Shown one piece after another: positions 9,495 to 18,244 of a DNA stretch of 53,182 bases. A program made the position numbers and the translations under genes. Source of the DNA: Alphaproteobacteria bacterium (GTDB lineage Bacteria > Pseudomonadota > Alphaproteobacteria > Rhizobiales > Amorphaceae); contig JAUIJH010000017.1 of assembly GCA_030431335.1 (NCBI GenBank), positions 1 through 53,182 of the forward strand, read 5' to 3'. Numbering within the stretch: position 1 is the first letter of the stretch; every line of letters begins with the position of its first letter. The notes under the pieces were generated by a model. That model was not told the DNA's origin. It saw only the letters and a list, made by a program, of their open reading frames with translations, and did no database searches.

Positions 9495-9962
9495 ATGAAC
9501 GAGCTTGCCGAAGGCAACCCCGCCCCTGATTTCACCCTCCCGGGCGACAACGCTAGTGAAATTTCGCTCACGAGCTACCGCGGATCGCCCGTGGTCCTCT
9601 ACTTTTATCCCAAGGACAACACGTCGGGCTGCACCAAGCAGGCACAGGGCTTCAACGAGCTGGCGAGTGAATTCGCCGCAGCGGGCGTCACCATCATCGG
9701 CGTGTCGCCCGACCCGGTGGCCAGCCACGACAAATTCAAGGCGAAGTTCGAGCTCACCTTTCCGCTGGCGGCCGACACCGACACCGAGGTCGCCAACGCC
9801 TATGGCGTCTGGAAGGAGAAATCGATGTACGGGCGCAAATATATGGGCGTCGAGCGCTCCACCTTCCTGATCGACAAGAACGGCGACATCGCCAAGATGT
9901 GGCGCAACGTGAAGGTGCCGGGCCACGTGGAGGCGGTGCTCGAGGCCGCCAGGGCGCTTTAG
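9495..9962 (+). CDS. bcp: Bcp-type peroxiredoxin (thiol peroxidase), one-cysteine form
   Basis: 155-aa AhpC/TSA-family peroxidase of the Bcp/PrxQ group, reducing hydroperoxides in the cytoplasm. The peroxidatic site is YPKDNTSGCTKQAQGFNE. The cysteine is the only one in the whole protein: the position five residues later, a resolving Cys in E. coli Bcp, is Gln here. It should therefore work as a one-Cys enzyme needing an external thiol. ATG 9495 has AGGA upstream. It is followed closely by the DUF455 gene. Confidence 0.95.
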   Translation: MNELAEGNPAPDFTLPGDNASEISLTSYRGSPVVLYFYPKDNTSGCTKQAQGFNELASEFAAAGVTIIGVSPDPVASHDKFKAKFELTFPLAADTDTEVANAYGVWKEKSMYGRKYMGVERSTFLIDKNGDIAKMWRNVKVPGHVEAVLEAARAL

Positions 9963-9981
9963 GCCGCTGCCGGCGCGCGCC

Positions 9982-10806
9982 GTGACACGCGAACCCTTCG
10001 CGTCGCTGGCCGATGCGGCGGCTTTGATCGTCGGCACGCCGGCGCCGCGGGAGAAGATGCGGCTGACGGGGCTGGCGCGGACCGCCTGGCGGGAGCGGCG
10101 GCTGTCGCTTTCGCGCGGCGCGCTGGACCGGCCGATGCCGGACCGGCCCGGCCGCCCGGACCGCCCGGAGCTGCTGCCGCCGCGCAAGATGGTGCGGCGC
10201 TCGCTCGGCAGCCCCGCCGGGCGCGTCGCCTTCCTGCACGCCATCGCGCACATCGAGCTCAACGCGGTGGACCTCGCGTGGGACATCGTCGGCCGCTTCG
10301 CGCGGGTCAGGATGCCGCGCTCGTTTCACGACCAGTGGGTGCGCGTCGCGGGCGAGGAGGCGATCCATTTCGGCCTGCTGAGCGAGCGCCTGGCCGCGTT
10401 CGGCGCCGCCTACGGCGATTTTCCCGCGCACGACGGGCTATGGCAGGCGGCCGAGGCGACGGGCTCGGACCTTACCGCGCGCCTCGCCATCGTTCCCTTG
10501 GTGCTCGAGGCGCGCGGGCTCGACGTGACGCCGCCGATGGTCGCGGCCTTCACCGAGGCGGGCGATACGGCGACGGCCGCCGTGCTCAGCCGCATCTACG
10601 AGGACGAGAAGGGGCACGTCTTCGTCGGCGCCTCCTGGTTTCGCTATCTCTGCGACCTGGAGGGCGAGGCCCCGGAGCCGCGCTTCCACGCGCTGGTGCG
10701 CAAGCATTTCCGGGGCGCCCTCAAGCCGCCCTTCAACGACCTGGCGCGTTCCAGCGCTTGCCTGACGCCCGGCTTCTACCGCCCGCTGGAGACGGTGCGG
10801 ACGTGA
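9982..10806 (+). CDS. DUF455 ferritin-like domain protein
   Basis: 274-aa protein of the DUF455/COG2833 family, a ferritin-like four-helix fold. Candidate di-metal ligands are visible in HAIAHIELNAVDLAWD, AGEEAIHFGLL, PLVLEARGLDVTP and YEDEKGHVFVG, a spacing typical of ferritin-like oxidases. The start is a GTG at 9982, 19 nt after bcp, so an oxidative-stress pairing is plausible but not shown. Its stop overlaps the next start (GTGA at 10803-10806), which implies translational coupling. Biochemical function is unknown. Confidence 0.88.
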   Translation: MTREPFASLADAAALIVGTPAPREKMRLTGLARTAWRERRLSLSRGALDRPMPDRPGRPDRPELLPPRKMVRRSLGSPAGRVAFLHAIAHIELNAVDLAWDIVGRFARVRMPRSFHDQWVRVAGEEAIHFGLLSERLAAFGAAYGDFPAHDGLWQAAEATGSDLTARLAIVPLVLEARGLDVTPPMVAAFTEAGDTATAAVLSRIYEDEKGHVFVGASWFRYLCDLEGEAPEPRFHALVRKHFRGALKPPFNDLARSSACLTPGFYRPLETVRT

Positions 10807-11642
10807 AGGCCGCATGGGCGGTGGCGCTAGCGGCGGCGCTGGTGGCCGCCGCGCCGCTCGCCGCCGCGCCCCGGCCCCAACCCAAGCCGCCCGTCGCCGC
10901 CGCGCCGGGCTCCGAGCCCGACGCCGATGCCGCGACCGAAGCCCTTGCGGGCCCGGGCGAGCCAGATGCCGCGGCGGCCGAAGGGATTGGCCTCCCCGCC
11001 CCCAGACCCGCCCCGCCGCCGCCCGGCGAACCCGAGGATCCCGCCGGCGAAGCCGCCGAGCCGGTTCGGGCGGACGCGGTGCCGCCGACGCGCGAGACAC
11101 CGGCCGGCTGCCTGGCCGACCTCGCGGCCGCCGGCGCGGTGTTCGGCGCGCACGAGCCGATCGCCGATGGCAGCTGCGACATCGAGGCGCCCCTATCGGT
11201 GAGCGCGGTGGGCTCCATCCGACTGGAGAACGAGGCAATCCTGCGCTGCGACGCCGCCCTCGCCCTGGCGCGCTGGACGGACGACGTGGTGCGCCCCTCG
11301 GCCGAAACGCATTTGGGCGCGAAGGTGCAAGGCCTGGTGGTGGCGGCCTCCTACGTCTGCCGCGGGCGGCGCACCGGCAACGGCTCGGGGGGCAAGCTGT
11401 CCGAGCACGCGCTGGCCAACGCGATCGATATTTCCGCGGTGGTGCTGGCGGACGGGCGGCGGGTCCAAATGGTGCCGCGGCCGAACAGCGCCGCGCCGGA
11501 GCGCGCCTTCCAGGCCGCGATCCGCGGCGGCGCCTGCGCGCTGTTCACCACCGTGCTCGGCCCCGGCACCAATGCCGCCCACGCCGACCACCTCCACCTC
11601 GACCGCGCCTATCGGCGAGGCGGCTACCGGCTTTGCCAATAG
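10803..11642 (+). CDS. Secreted extensin-like C-terminal domain protein
   Basis: 279 aa, starting at the GTG that overlaps the DUF455 stop. It has an alanine-rich signal peptide (VKAAWAVALAAALVAAAPLAAA) and a long Pro/Ala-rich acidic linker to about residue 100. An extensin-like C-terminal domain follows (PF06904 type). That domain has VanY/LAS-peptidase-like metal motifs, SEHALANAIDIS and HADHLHLD, plus Cys residues likely to pair in the periplasm. By family resemblance it may act on peptidoglycan stem peptides, but this is inference; the domain is of unknown function. It ends 7 nt from the convergent ZIP gene. Confidence 0.85.
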   Translation: MKAAWAVALAAALVAAAPLAAAPRPQPKPPVAAAPGSEPDADAATEALAGPGEPDAAAAEGIGLPAPRPAPPPPGEPEDPAGEAAEPVRADAVPPTRETPAGCLADLAAAGAVFGAHEPIADGSCDIEAPLSVSAVGSIRLENEAILRCDAALALARWTDDVVRPSAETHLGAKVQGLVVAASYVCRGRRTGNGSGGKLSEHALANAIDISAVVLADGRRVQMVPRPNSAAPERAFQAAIRGGACALFTTVLGPGTNAAHADHLHLDRAYRRGGYRLCQ

Positions 11643-11649
11643 GCCCGTC

Positions 11650-12405
11650 TCAGGTCCACAGCGCGAGGAGCGCCATCAGCGCAAAGCCGAGGACGACCAG
11701 CCCATGCAGCCGGATATCCCGGCAATGCTTCACGATCATGGACCGGTCCAGCCCGTGCAGCAGCGCCAGGTGGATGAAGGTGCCGGCCGAAATGGCGGTG
11801 ATGATCGGCGCCAGGAGCGGTGCCTGCGCGTCGGCGTCGTTGGCGACGACGCCGGCGACGATGCCCAGCGGCAGCATGATCACGAAGATGGCGAAGAGGC
11901 CCCAGCGCGCCGCCGCCGCCAGCGCGCTGCGGCTCAGCGTCATGCCGAGCGCGAAGGAGGCGGCGAACTTGTGCGCCAGCAACGCGAAGAAGATGACCAG
12001 CGCCACCGACGCCTCGCGGCTCGTCCCGAGCGCCGCACCGGCGAGGAAGGTGTGCACCGACAGGAGCGCCGCGGCGAGAAGGGCGATGGCCGGGTGCCCC
12101 TCCTCGCTCGATCTGGCGAGGCGGGCGGCCGAATGCTCCACCGCGACGAGGGCGAGAATGGTGGCGCCGCAGATGGCGTCCGGCCACATGAGCGCGACGC
12201 CGGCGGCCTCGAAGCCCTCGGAGGCTTCGCTCAGCATGTGGATGAAGCCGGCGCCGAGGAAGATGCCCACGGCCAACGCCTCGCCATAGGCCGCCGCCGG
12301 GTGGTCGCGCAGCCGCCCGCCGTGGCGCAGCGGGATGTAGCCGCCCGACGCGCCCGCGACCACCAGGACGAAGCCGAACACCGCCAGCACCTCGTTCTGC
12401 GCCAT
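11650..12405 (-). CDS. ZIP-family divalent metal transporter
   Basis: 251-aa inner-membrane protein with about eight hydrophobic segments. The paired metal-site helices are LLSVHTFLAGAALG and LLAHKFAASFALG, as in ZIP (PF02535) zinc/iron importers. The His-rich loop usual between TM3 and TM4 is short here. The start MAQNEVLAVFGFVLVV is chosen for its strong ribosome site (GGGGGAGG) and because membrane sequence starts at once; the frame extends upstream without similarity. Substrate specificity cannot be told. Confidence 0.85.
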   Translation of the reverse strand: MAQNEVLAVFGFVLVVAGASGGYIPLRHGGRLRDHPAAAYGEALAVGIFLGAGFIHMLSEASEGFEAAGVALMWPDAICGATILALVAVEHSAARLARSSEEGHPAIALLAAALLSVHTFLAGAALGTSREASVALVIFFALLAHKFAASFALGMTLSRSALAAAARWGLFAIFVIMLPLGIVAGVVANDADAQAPLLAPIITAISAGTFIHLALLHGLDRSMIVKHCRDIRLHGLVVLGFALMALLALWT

Positions 12406-12514
12406 GCCCGCCTCCCCCGAAAGTTTCGCGGCGCGCCCGATGGGACGACGCCGCAACTTTAGGAGTCAGTAACGCGATACCGCAAGAGCGGGCCGGTCGA
12501 CGGGACGGAGCGCC

Positions 12515-13643
12515 TCAGTCGACGTCGTCGACGTCTTCGGTGGTCCCGTAGGCACGCTGGGCGAGGGAGGCTTCCATGAAGGGCGTCAGCTCGCCGTCGA
12601 GCACATCGTCGGGCGCGGTGCTTTCGACGCCGGTGCGCAGGTCCTTCACGAGCTGGTAGGGCTGCAGCACATAGGAGCGGATCTGGTGGCCCCAGCCGAT
12701 GTCGGTCTTGGAATCGGCCTCGGCCTGGGCGGCTTCCTCGCGCTTCTTGAGCTCCGACTCGTAGAGGCGGGCGCGCAGCATGTCCCACGCGGTAGCGCGG
12801 TTCTTGTGCTGCGAGCGCTCGTTCTGGCACGCCACCACGATGCCGCTGGGCACGTGAGTGAGGCGCACCGCCGAATCGGTGGTGTTGACGTGCTGGCCGC
12901 CGGCACCGGACGCGCGGTAGGTGTCCACGCGCACGTCGCTCTCGTTGATCTCGATCTTGATGGTGTCGTCCACCACCGGATAGACCCAGACCGAGGCGAA
13001 GGAGGTATGCCGCCGCGCGTTGGAATCGAACGGCGAAATGCGCACCAGGCGGTGGACGCCGGATTCCGTCTTGAGCCAGCCGTAGGCGTTCTCGCCCTTC
13101 ACCTCCAAGGTGGCGGACTTGATCCCGGCCTCTTCCCCGTCCTGGTATTCCAGCGTGTCGACCTTGTAGCCCGACTGCTCGGCCCACCGCACGTACATGC
13201 GCAACAGCATCGAGGCCCAGTCCTGCGATTCGGTGCCGCCGGCGCCGGAGTGGACTTCCACATAGGCATCGTTGCGGTCCGCTTCGCCGGACAGGAGCGC
13301 GGCGACCTGCTTCTTGCCGAGGTCTTTCTTGAGCGTGGCCAGCAGGGCTTCGGCTTCGGCCACCACCTCCTGGTCGCCCTCCGCCTCGCCGAGCTCGATC
13401 AGTTCGGCGGCGTCGACGAGCTCGCTCTCGATGCCGTTGATGGTGTTGATCTGGGTCTCGAGGCTCTGGCGCTCCTGCATCAGCTTCTGGGCGCGCTGGG
13501 CATCATCCCACAGCGAGGGGTCCTCGGCGGAGGCGTTCAGCTCCGCGAGGCGTTTGTTGGCGTTGTCCCAGTCAAAGATGCCTCCTCAGCAGGCTTACGG
13601 CCTGCTTGATCTCATCGACGAGGTCTTGGATTTCAGCTTTCAC
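12515..13643 (-). CDS. prfB: Peptide chain release factor 2 (programmed +1 frameshift)
   Basis: RF2 terminates translation at UGA and UAA. The gene is read as two joined frames: 23 codons from GTG 13643 to the CTT at 13577-13575, then a +1 shift and 352 codons from GAC at 13573 to 12515, giving 375 aa. The tripeptide anticodon SPF (about residues 203-205) and the peptidyl-hydrolysis motif GGQ (about 248-250, in [16 protein letters not shown]) are intact. GTG 13643 has GGAG upstream. Without the frameshift the second frame lacks a good start: an internal ATG at 13480 would cut off the family's N-terminal helices. It lies downstream of mrcA and the amidase gene, a common alphaproteobacterial order. 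Confidence 0.96.
13570..13590 (-). promoter_or_regulatory. RF2 autoregulatory +1 frameshift site
   Basis: Read on the minus strand: an internal Shine-Dalgarno AGGAGG, CAT, then the slippery CTT TGA C. The in-frame stop is UGA (plus 13574-13572), read only by RF2. When RF2 is scarce, the ribosome slips +1 on CUU and continues at GAC. This is the classical RF2 feedback signal with consensus spacing. Confidence 0.95.
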
Positions 13644-13808
13644 GGGGTCTCCGTCGAACGAGTGAACGCGCAATCCGGCCTGCGGCCGGGCGCACCACCC
13701 GATATCGTAGCACTCCCCTGCGATGCAAGTCGCGGCCCGGCGGCCGTCACGCCCCGAGCCACGATGGCCGGCGATTGCGCCGCCCGAGGCGCCGATGCGG
13801 GTCAGGAG

Positions 13809-14378
13809 TCAGGAGATGGGGGTGACGGGGCAGGTGGACCGCGCGTCCTGGCGCCAGACGCGCGCGTCCCAGTCGGCCCCGAGGGAGCGGGCGAGGAAGC
13901 CGGCGAAGGCTTGCCCGTCCAGCGTCGCGTAGAAATCGTAGCAATTGTCGGATCGCTGCCACACCACGAAGCAGCCGCCCGACATCTGCGGATTGTCGGG
14001 ATAGACGAAGCAGAAGGTGTCGCCCTTGAACGACATCAGGCCGCTCGTGGCGCTGTTGGCATCGCGATAGTCGGAGGAGAGGTCGGCGTTGAAGGACTCG
14101 GTGAAGGTCGCGCCGCTGGCATAGTACCCTTCCACGGCGCGGCCGATCAGCTCGGCCTCGATATCGGCGCGCGACATCTCGCGGTAGCGGAAGGGTTTGG
14201 CCTCGACGTCGCCGTCCTCTCCCGCGGCCGTGGCGGGACCTGGCGCGAGGCTGGCGACCAGCGCGGCGGCGCAAGCCATGCGCCAGCGACGTGCGGTGGC
14301 GGCGTGGCTTCGGGGCGGCGGCGCACCGCTCACGGCGTGGCGCCGGCGCGCATGTGGGTTGGCCTCAGTAGAGGCCAC
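13809..14378 (-). CDS. Small secreted hypothetical protein
   Basis: I do not recognise this protein with confidence. The predicted product has a hydrophobic, alanine-rich export signal (MACAAALVASLAPGPATA) and a mature domain of about 135 aa with four Cys. Its FCFVYPDNPQMSGGCFVVW followed by YDFYAT recalls the DUF995-type fold, a tentative resemblance only. Two starts are possible. GTG 14378 overlaps the mrcA stop by 14 nt and would give an R-rich lead-in (ARRWRM) to the signal. ATG 14279 would leave a signal without basic residues. The overlap argues for co-translation with mrcA, hence a possible envelope role. Confidence 0.6.
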   Translation of the reverse strand: MASTEANPHARRRHAVSGAPPPRSHAATARRWRMACAAALVASLAPGPATAAGEDGDVEAKPFRYREMSRADIEAELIGRAVEGYYASGATFTESFNADLSSDYRDANSATSGLMSFKGDTFCFVYPDNPQMSGGCFVVWQRSDNCYDFYATLDGQAFAGFLARSLGADWDARVWRQDARSTCPVTPIS

Positions 14379-16836
14379 CGGTGCCGGACAGGACGGCCCG
14401 CTCCGACTCGCGTGTGACGCGGCGCGAAGGCTCGTTGTCGTTGAGCCCGATGATCGAGAAGGTGTCGCCCGGCGCCGTGCCCGGCTTGAACGCCTCCAGG
14501 ATGACGTTGGGACCGGAGCCGGACACCTGGCGGCCGGAGATGCGATCGACCGGGATCAGCTTGATCCCTTCCGGCGGGCGGAAGTCGACGCCCGGCTTGC
14601 CGGCGAGCGCTCCTTGCATGAACTCCAGGAAGATCGGCGCGGCGAGCTGGCCGCCGGTGGCGCCGCGACCCATCGGCTTGGGATCGTCGTAGCCGATGAA
14701 CACGCCGGCGACGAGGTCCGGCGTGAAGCCGATGAACCAGGCGTCTTTCTCTTCGTTGGTGGTGCCGGTCTTGCCGGCGACGGGCTTGCCGAGCGCCTTG
14801 ACGCGCGTTGCCGTGCCGCGCTGCACCACGCCTTCCATGATCGAGGTGATCTGGAACGCGGTCATCGGGTCGAGCACATACTCGCGCTCGTCGACGACGG
14901 TGGGCTGCTCCTGGTGGTTCCAGGCCGTGGCGTTGCAGCCGTCGCAGCGCCGCTTGTCGTGCTTGAACACGGTGCGGCCATGCCGGTCCTGGATACGGTC
15001 GATCAGGGTCGGCTCCAGGCGCTGGCCGCCGTTGGCGATGATGGCATAGGCGCCCACGAGGCGCTTGACGGTGGTCTCGCCCGCGCCGAGCGCCATGGGC
15101 AGGTAGAGGCCCAGATCGTCGTAGATGCCGAAGCGCTGGGCGTATTCGGCGACGAGGGGCATGCCCATGTCCTTGGCGAGGCGCACGGTCATCACGTTGC
15201 GCGAGCGCTCCACGCCAACGCGCAGCGTCGACGGGCCGGCGAACTTGCCGCCGTAGTTCTTCGGCCGCCACACCTCCCGGCCCGAGACGATCTCGATCGG
15301 CGCGTCGAGGATGATGGAGGACGGGGTGTAGCCGTTGTCCAGCGCCGCCGCGTAGACGAACGGCTTGAAGGAGGAGCCCGGCTGCCGCAGCGCCTGGGTG
15401 GCGCGGTTGAACTCCGAGGCGGCGTAGCTGAAGCCGCCCATCAGCGCCAGAACGCGGCCGGTGTGGGGGTCCATCGCAAGGATCGCGCCCTGGATCTTGG
15501 GGATCTGGCGCAGCGTCCAGCGGTCGTCGCCCTCGGGCGATTTCTCGACGTAGATGGCGTCGCCCGGCTGCAGGAAGTCACCCACCCGGCTCATGCCGCG
15601 ATAGCGCTCGCCGCCGGCGCGGTCGCCCTTGCGCCAGGCGATATCGTCGGTGAGGATGCGCCCGCGCTCGCGGTCGGTCGACAGCTCGCCCCACACTTCG
15701 CGCTCGGGCTGCAGGCCGATGATGGCCTCGTCGCGGTCCACCGACAGCACCACCGCGACGCGCCACTCCGGCACGTCGGCCAGCCGCGGCACCGTGGCGA
15801 TGACCGGGCCCCAGTCCTCGCCCGGCGCCACCTCGAGTTCCTCGATGGGGCCGCGCCAGCCGGTGCGCTGCACGTCGATGCGCTTGAGCCCATCCATCAG
15901 CGCGGAGCGGGCGATCTCCTGCAGTTGCGGGTCGAGCGAGGTGCGCACCGACAGGCCGCCGCCATAAAGGCTCTCCTCGCCGTACAGCTCGATCAACTCG
16001 CGGCGCACTTCCTCGGCGAAATATTCCGACGCGAACAGGAACTGGGAGCGCGCGCGCGGCTTGACGCGCAGCGGCTCGGCCACCGCCGCGCGGTGCTCTT
16101 CGGGGGTGATGATGCCGTCCAGCAGCATCCGCTCCAGCACCCAGTTGCGGCGCTCGATGGCACGCTCGGGCTCGCGGAAGGGGTGGTAGTTGTTGGGCGC
16201 CTTGGGCAGCGCGGCGAGGTAGGCAGCCTCCGCCAGCGTCAACTCGTGCACCGACTTGTCGAAGTAGACGAGCGCGGCGGCGGCGACGCCGTAGGCGCCG
16301 AGGCCGAGATAGATCTCGTTGAGGTAGCGCTCCAGGATCTCGTCCTTGGTGAACGCCGCCTCGATGCGCAGCGACAGGATCGCCTCCTTCACCTTGCGCT
16401 CGTAGCTCACCTCGTTGGTGAGCAGGAAGTTCTTCGCCACCTGCTGGGTGATGGTGGAGGCACCGACCGGCCGCGAGTTGGAGCCGCGGTTCTTGAGGTT
16501 GGTCACCAGGGCGCGGATGATGGCCTGCGGGTCGATGCCGGAGTGGGTGTAAAAGCCCGAATCCTCGGCCGACAGGAACGCGTCGCGAATGCGCACGGGG
16601 ATCGCCTGGATCGGCAGGAACAGGCGCCGCTCGCGGGCATATTCGGCCACCAGCGAACCGTCGGCGGCGTGGATGCGCGTCATCACCGGGGGCTCGTAGT
16701 TGCGCAGCACGTTGACGCTGGGCAGACCGTCCGACAGCTGGGAAATATAGACGCCGACGCCGGCCGCGACGATCAGCCCCGCCACGGAGCCAAGCGAGAA
16801 CAGGAATCCCAGGAAGCCGATGAGCAATCTAAACAC
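14365..16836 (-). CDS. mrcA: Penicillin-binding protein 1A (bifunctional peptidoglycan synthase)
   Basis: 823-aa class A PBP that polymerises and cross-links peptidoglycan at the inner membrane. One N-terminal membrane anchor (LIGFLGFLFSLGSVAGLIVA). GT51 glycosyltransferase with catalytic Glu about 91 (LSAEDSGFYTHSGID) and GASTITQQVAKNF. An OB-like insertion (PCB_OB) spans about residues 320-430. Transpeptidase motifs are SSFK (nucleophile Ser about 488), SRN in ERSRNVMTVRLA, and KTGTT about 688. The start is GTG 16836 with GGGAGG nine bases upstream. It lies between the amidase gene and prfB on the same strand. All catalytic motifs are intact. Confidence 0.96.
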   Translation of the reverse strand: MFRLLIGFLGFLFSLGSVAGLIVAAGVGVYISQLSDGLPSVNVLRNYEPPVMTRIHAADGSLVAEYARERRLFLPIQAIPVRIRDAFLSAEDSGFYTHSGIDPQAIIRALVTNLKNRGSNSRPVGASTITQQVAKNFLLTNEVSYERKVKEAILSLRIEAAFTKDEILERYLNEIYLGLGAYGVAAAALVYFDKSVHELTLAEAAYLAALPKAPNNYHPFREPERAIERRNWVLERMLLDGIITPEEHRAAVAEPLRVKPRARSQFLFASEYFAEEVRRELIELYGEESLYGGGLSVRTSLDPQLQEIARSALMDGLKRIDVQRTGWRGPIEELEVAPGEDWGPVIATVPRLADVPEWRVAVVLSVDRDEAIIGLQPEREVWGELSTDRERGRILTDDIAWRKGDRAGGERYRGMSRVGDFLQPGDAIYVEKSPEGDDRWTLRQIPKIQGAILAMDPHTGRVLALMGGFSYAASEFNRATQALRQPGSSFKPFVYAAALDNGYTPSSIILDAPIEIVSGREVWRPKNYGGKFAGPSTLRVGVERSRNVMTVRLAKDMGMPLVAEYAQRFGIYDDLGLYLPMALGAGETTVKRLVGAYAIIANGGQRLEPTLIDRIQDRHGRTVFKHDKRRCDGCNATAWNHQEQPTVVDEREYVLDPMTAFQITSIMEGVVQRGTATRVKALGKPVAGKTGTTNEEKDAWFIGFTPDLVAGVFIGYDDPKPMGRGATGGQLAAPIFLEFMQGALAGKPGVDFRPPEGIKLIPVDRISGRQVSGSGPNVILEAFKPGTAPGDTFSIIGLNDNEPSRRVTRESERAVLSGTGGLY

Positions 16837-16855
16837 GGTACTACGCCTCCCGCAG

Positions 16856-16878
16856 GGTTGACGTCCGGACCGTCAACC
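16856..16878. promoter_or_regulatory. Inverted repeat in the mrcA leader
   Basis: A perfect 8-bp inverted repeat (GGTTGACG, 7-nt spacer, CGTCAACC) lies 20-42 nt upstream of the mrcA start. It has no T-tract, so it is not a terminator. It could be an operator or an mRNA leader hairpin; I know no regulator for it. The rest of the 184-nt gap 16837-17020 shows nothing else clear. Confidence 0.4.
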
Positions 16879-17020
16879 TACGCCCCAAACGTTGCCTGCA
16901 GCTACCACCAGGAATGCCGACCCGGCTGCCAAACTCCGTCAGCTTGACCCGGTACTGGAAAAGGCCGGGTGCATCAAGCGCCCGCCCGGAACGGGCTCGG
17001 GGCTGTTTCTGTTCGCATGG

Positions 17021-18244
17021 TTACTGTGATCTTAAGGTCGCAGCGTCTTGCGTGCGGCCGATTTGTCGCGCCCCCGCCCTCGAATCGGACAGCCCGAAGA
17101 AGCGCGCGATGGCATCGGCGACCGCCTCCGCCGCGCGCGCCTGCCAGACGGGATCCGTCAGCGTCTGGGAATCCTCGCTGTTGGTGAGGTAGCCGAGCTC
17201 TAGCAGGACCGAGGGGATGTCGTGCGCCATCAGCACGCGAAAGCGTGCGTAGCGGTGCGGATTGGAGTTCATGCGCACCGCGACGCCCATGGACGACACC
17301 ACCGCGTTGGCGAATTCCAGCGAGAACGTCTTCGTTTCGCGCCGCATCAGATCGGCGAGAATGTCGCTGACGTCTTCCTTGACGTCCGGCTCGACGACCC
17401 CGGAGACGGCGTCGGACAGGTTCTCGCGCGCCGCAAGCGCGGCGGCCTCGGCATCCGACGGGCGCTCCGACAGGGTGTAGACGCTGGCGCCGTGGACGAA
17501 ATTCTGCGGCGCCGCGTCCGCGTGGATCGACACGAACAGGTCCGCCCCATAGGCGCGGGCGACGCGGATGCGCCTGTTCAGCGACAGAAAGCTGTCGTCG
17601 GTGCGGGTGAGCAGCACTTTCAGCCCCGGCACGGCCTCGAGCTCGGCGGCGACGCGCTTCGCGAAGGCGAGGGCGAGGTCCTTCTCCAGGGTGCCGTCGC
17701 CGCTGGAGGCGCCCGGATCGATGCCGCCGTGACCGGGATCGAGCACCACCACGGCGCGCGCGTCCTCGGGCTGGATGGCGGGCACGGCGTCGACGCTGGC
17801 GCGGGCGCTGCGGGCAGCGGCGGCGAAGCGGGGCGCGCTGACGCGCTGCAGGTCGAGCACCAAGCGGCCCGGCCGGCCGGCCAGCGACGGCAGGTAGAAT
17901 TGGCGCATCACCAAGGCCGGCTCGGCGAGATCGAACACGATGCGCCCGGTGTTGGGCCCGAGCGGCCCATAGCGCCAGTCCGACACCAGCCCCGCCGGCG
18001 CGATCGGGCCTTCGATACCGAACTGGACGTCGTCGATGTCGACCACCAGGCGCGGCGGCTTGTCGACGACGAAGATGCGCGGCTGCGGCTCGCCAGACAG
18101 CTCGAGCACGAAACGGGTGGTGCCGGCCGGCGCGGTAAAAGCGGCAGCGGAGGCGTCGATCTCGGCCGCGGCAGGCTGCGCAAGCGCCAGCGCTGCCGCG
18201 AACACGGCGAAAGAAACCTTGGAAATGAGCATGACCCAAGCCAT
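17021..18244 (-). CDS. N-acetylmuramoyl-L-alanine amidase (AmiA/B/C type)
   Basis: 407-aa periplasmic amidase that cleaves the amide bond between MurNAc and the stem peptide, chiefly for daughter-cell separation. A signal peptide (VSFAVFAAALALAQPAAAE) is followed by an AMIN domain (about 30-140: FVLELSGEPQPRIFVVD, LVVDIDDVQF) for septal or wall targeting. The Amidase_3 zinc domain (about 175-395) has ligands in VVLDPGHGGIDPGA, the Glu in GTLEKDLAL and SIHADA. ATG 18244 has GGAG five bases upstream. It precedes mrcA on the same strand, a common alphaproteobacterial wall-growth cluster. Confidence 0.94.
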   Translation of the reverse strand: MAWVMLISKVSFAVFAAALALAQPAAAEIDASAAAFTAPAGTTRFVLELSGEPQPRIFVVDKPPRLVVDIDDVQFGIEGPIAPAGLVSDWRYGPLGPNTGRIVFDLAEPALVMRQFYLPSLAGRPGRLVLDLQRVSAPRFAAAARSARASVDAVPAIQPEDARAVVVLDPGHGGIDPGASSGDGTLEKDLALAFAKRVAAELEAVPGLKVLLTRTDDSFLSLNRRIRVARAYGADLFVSIHADAAPQNFVHGASVYTLSERPSDAEAAALAARENLSDAVSGVVEPDVKEDVSDILADLMRRETKTFSLEFANAVVSSMGVAVRMNSNPHRYARFRVLMAHDIPSVLLELGYLTNSEDSQTLTDPVWQARAAEAVADAIARFFGLSDSRAGARQIGRTQDAATLRSQ

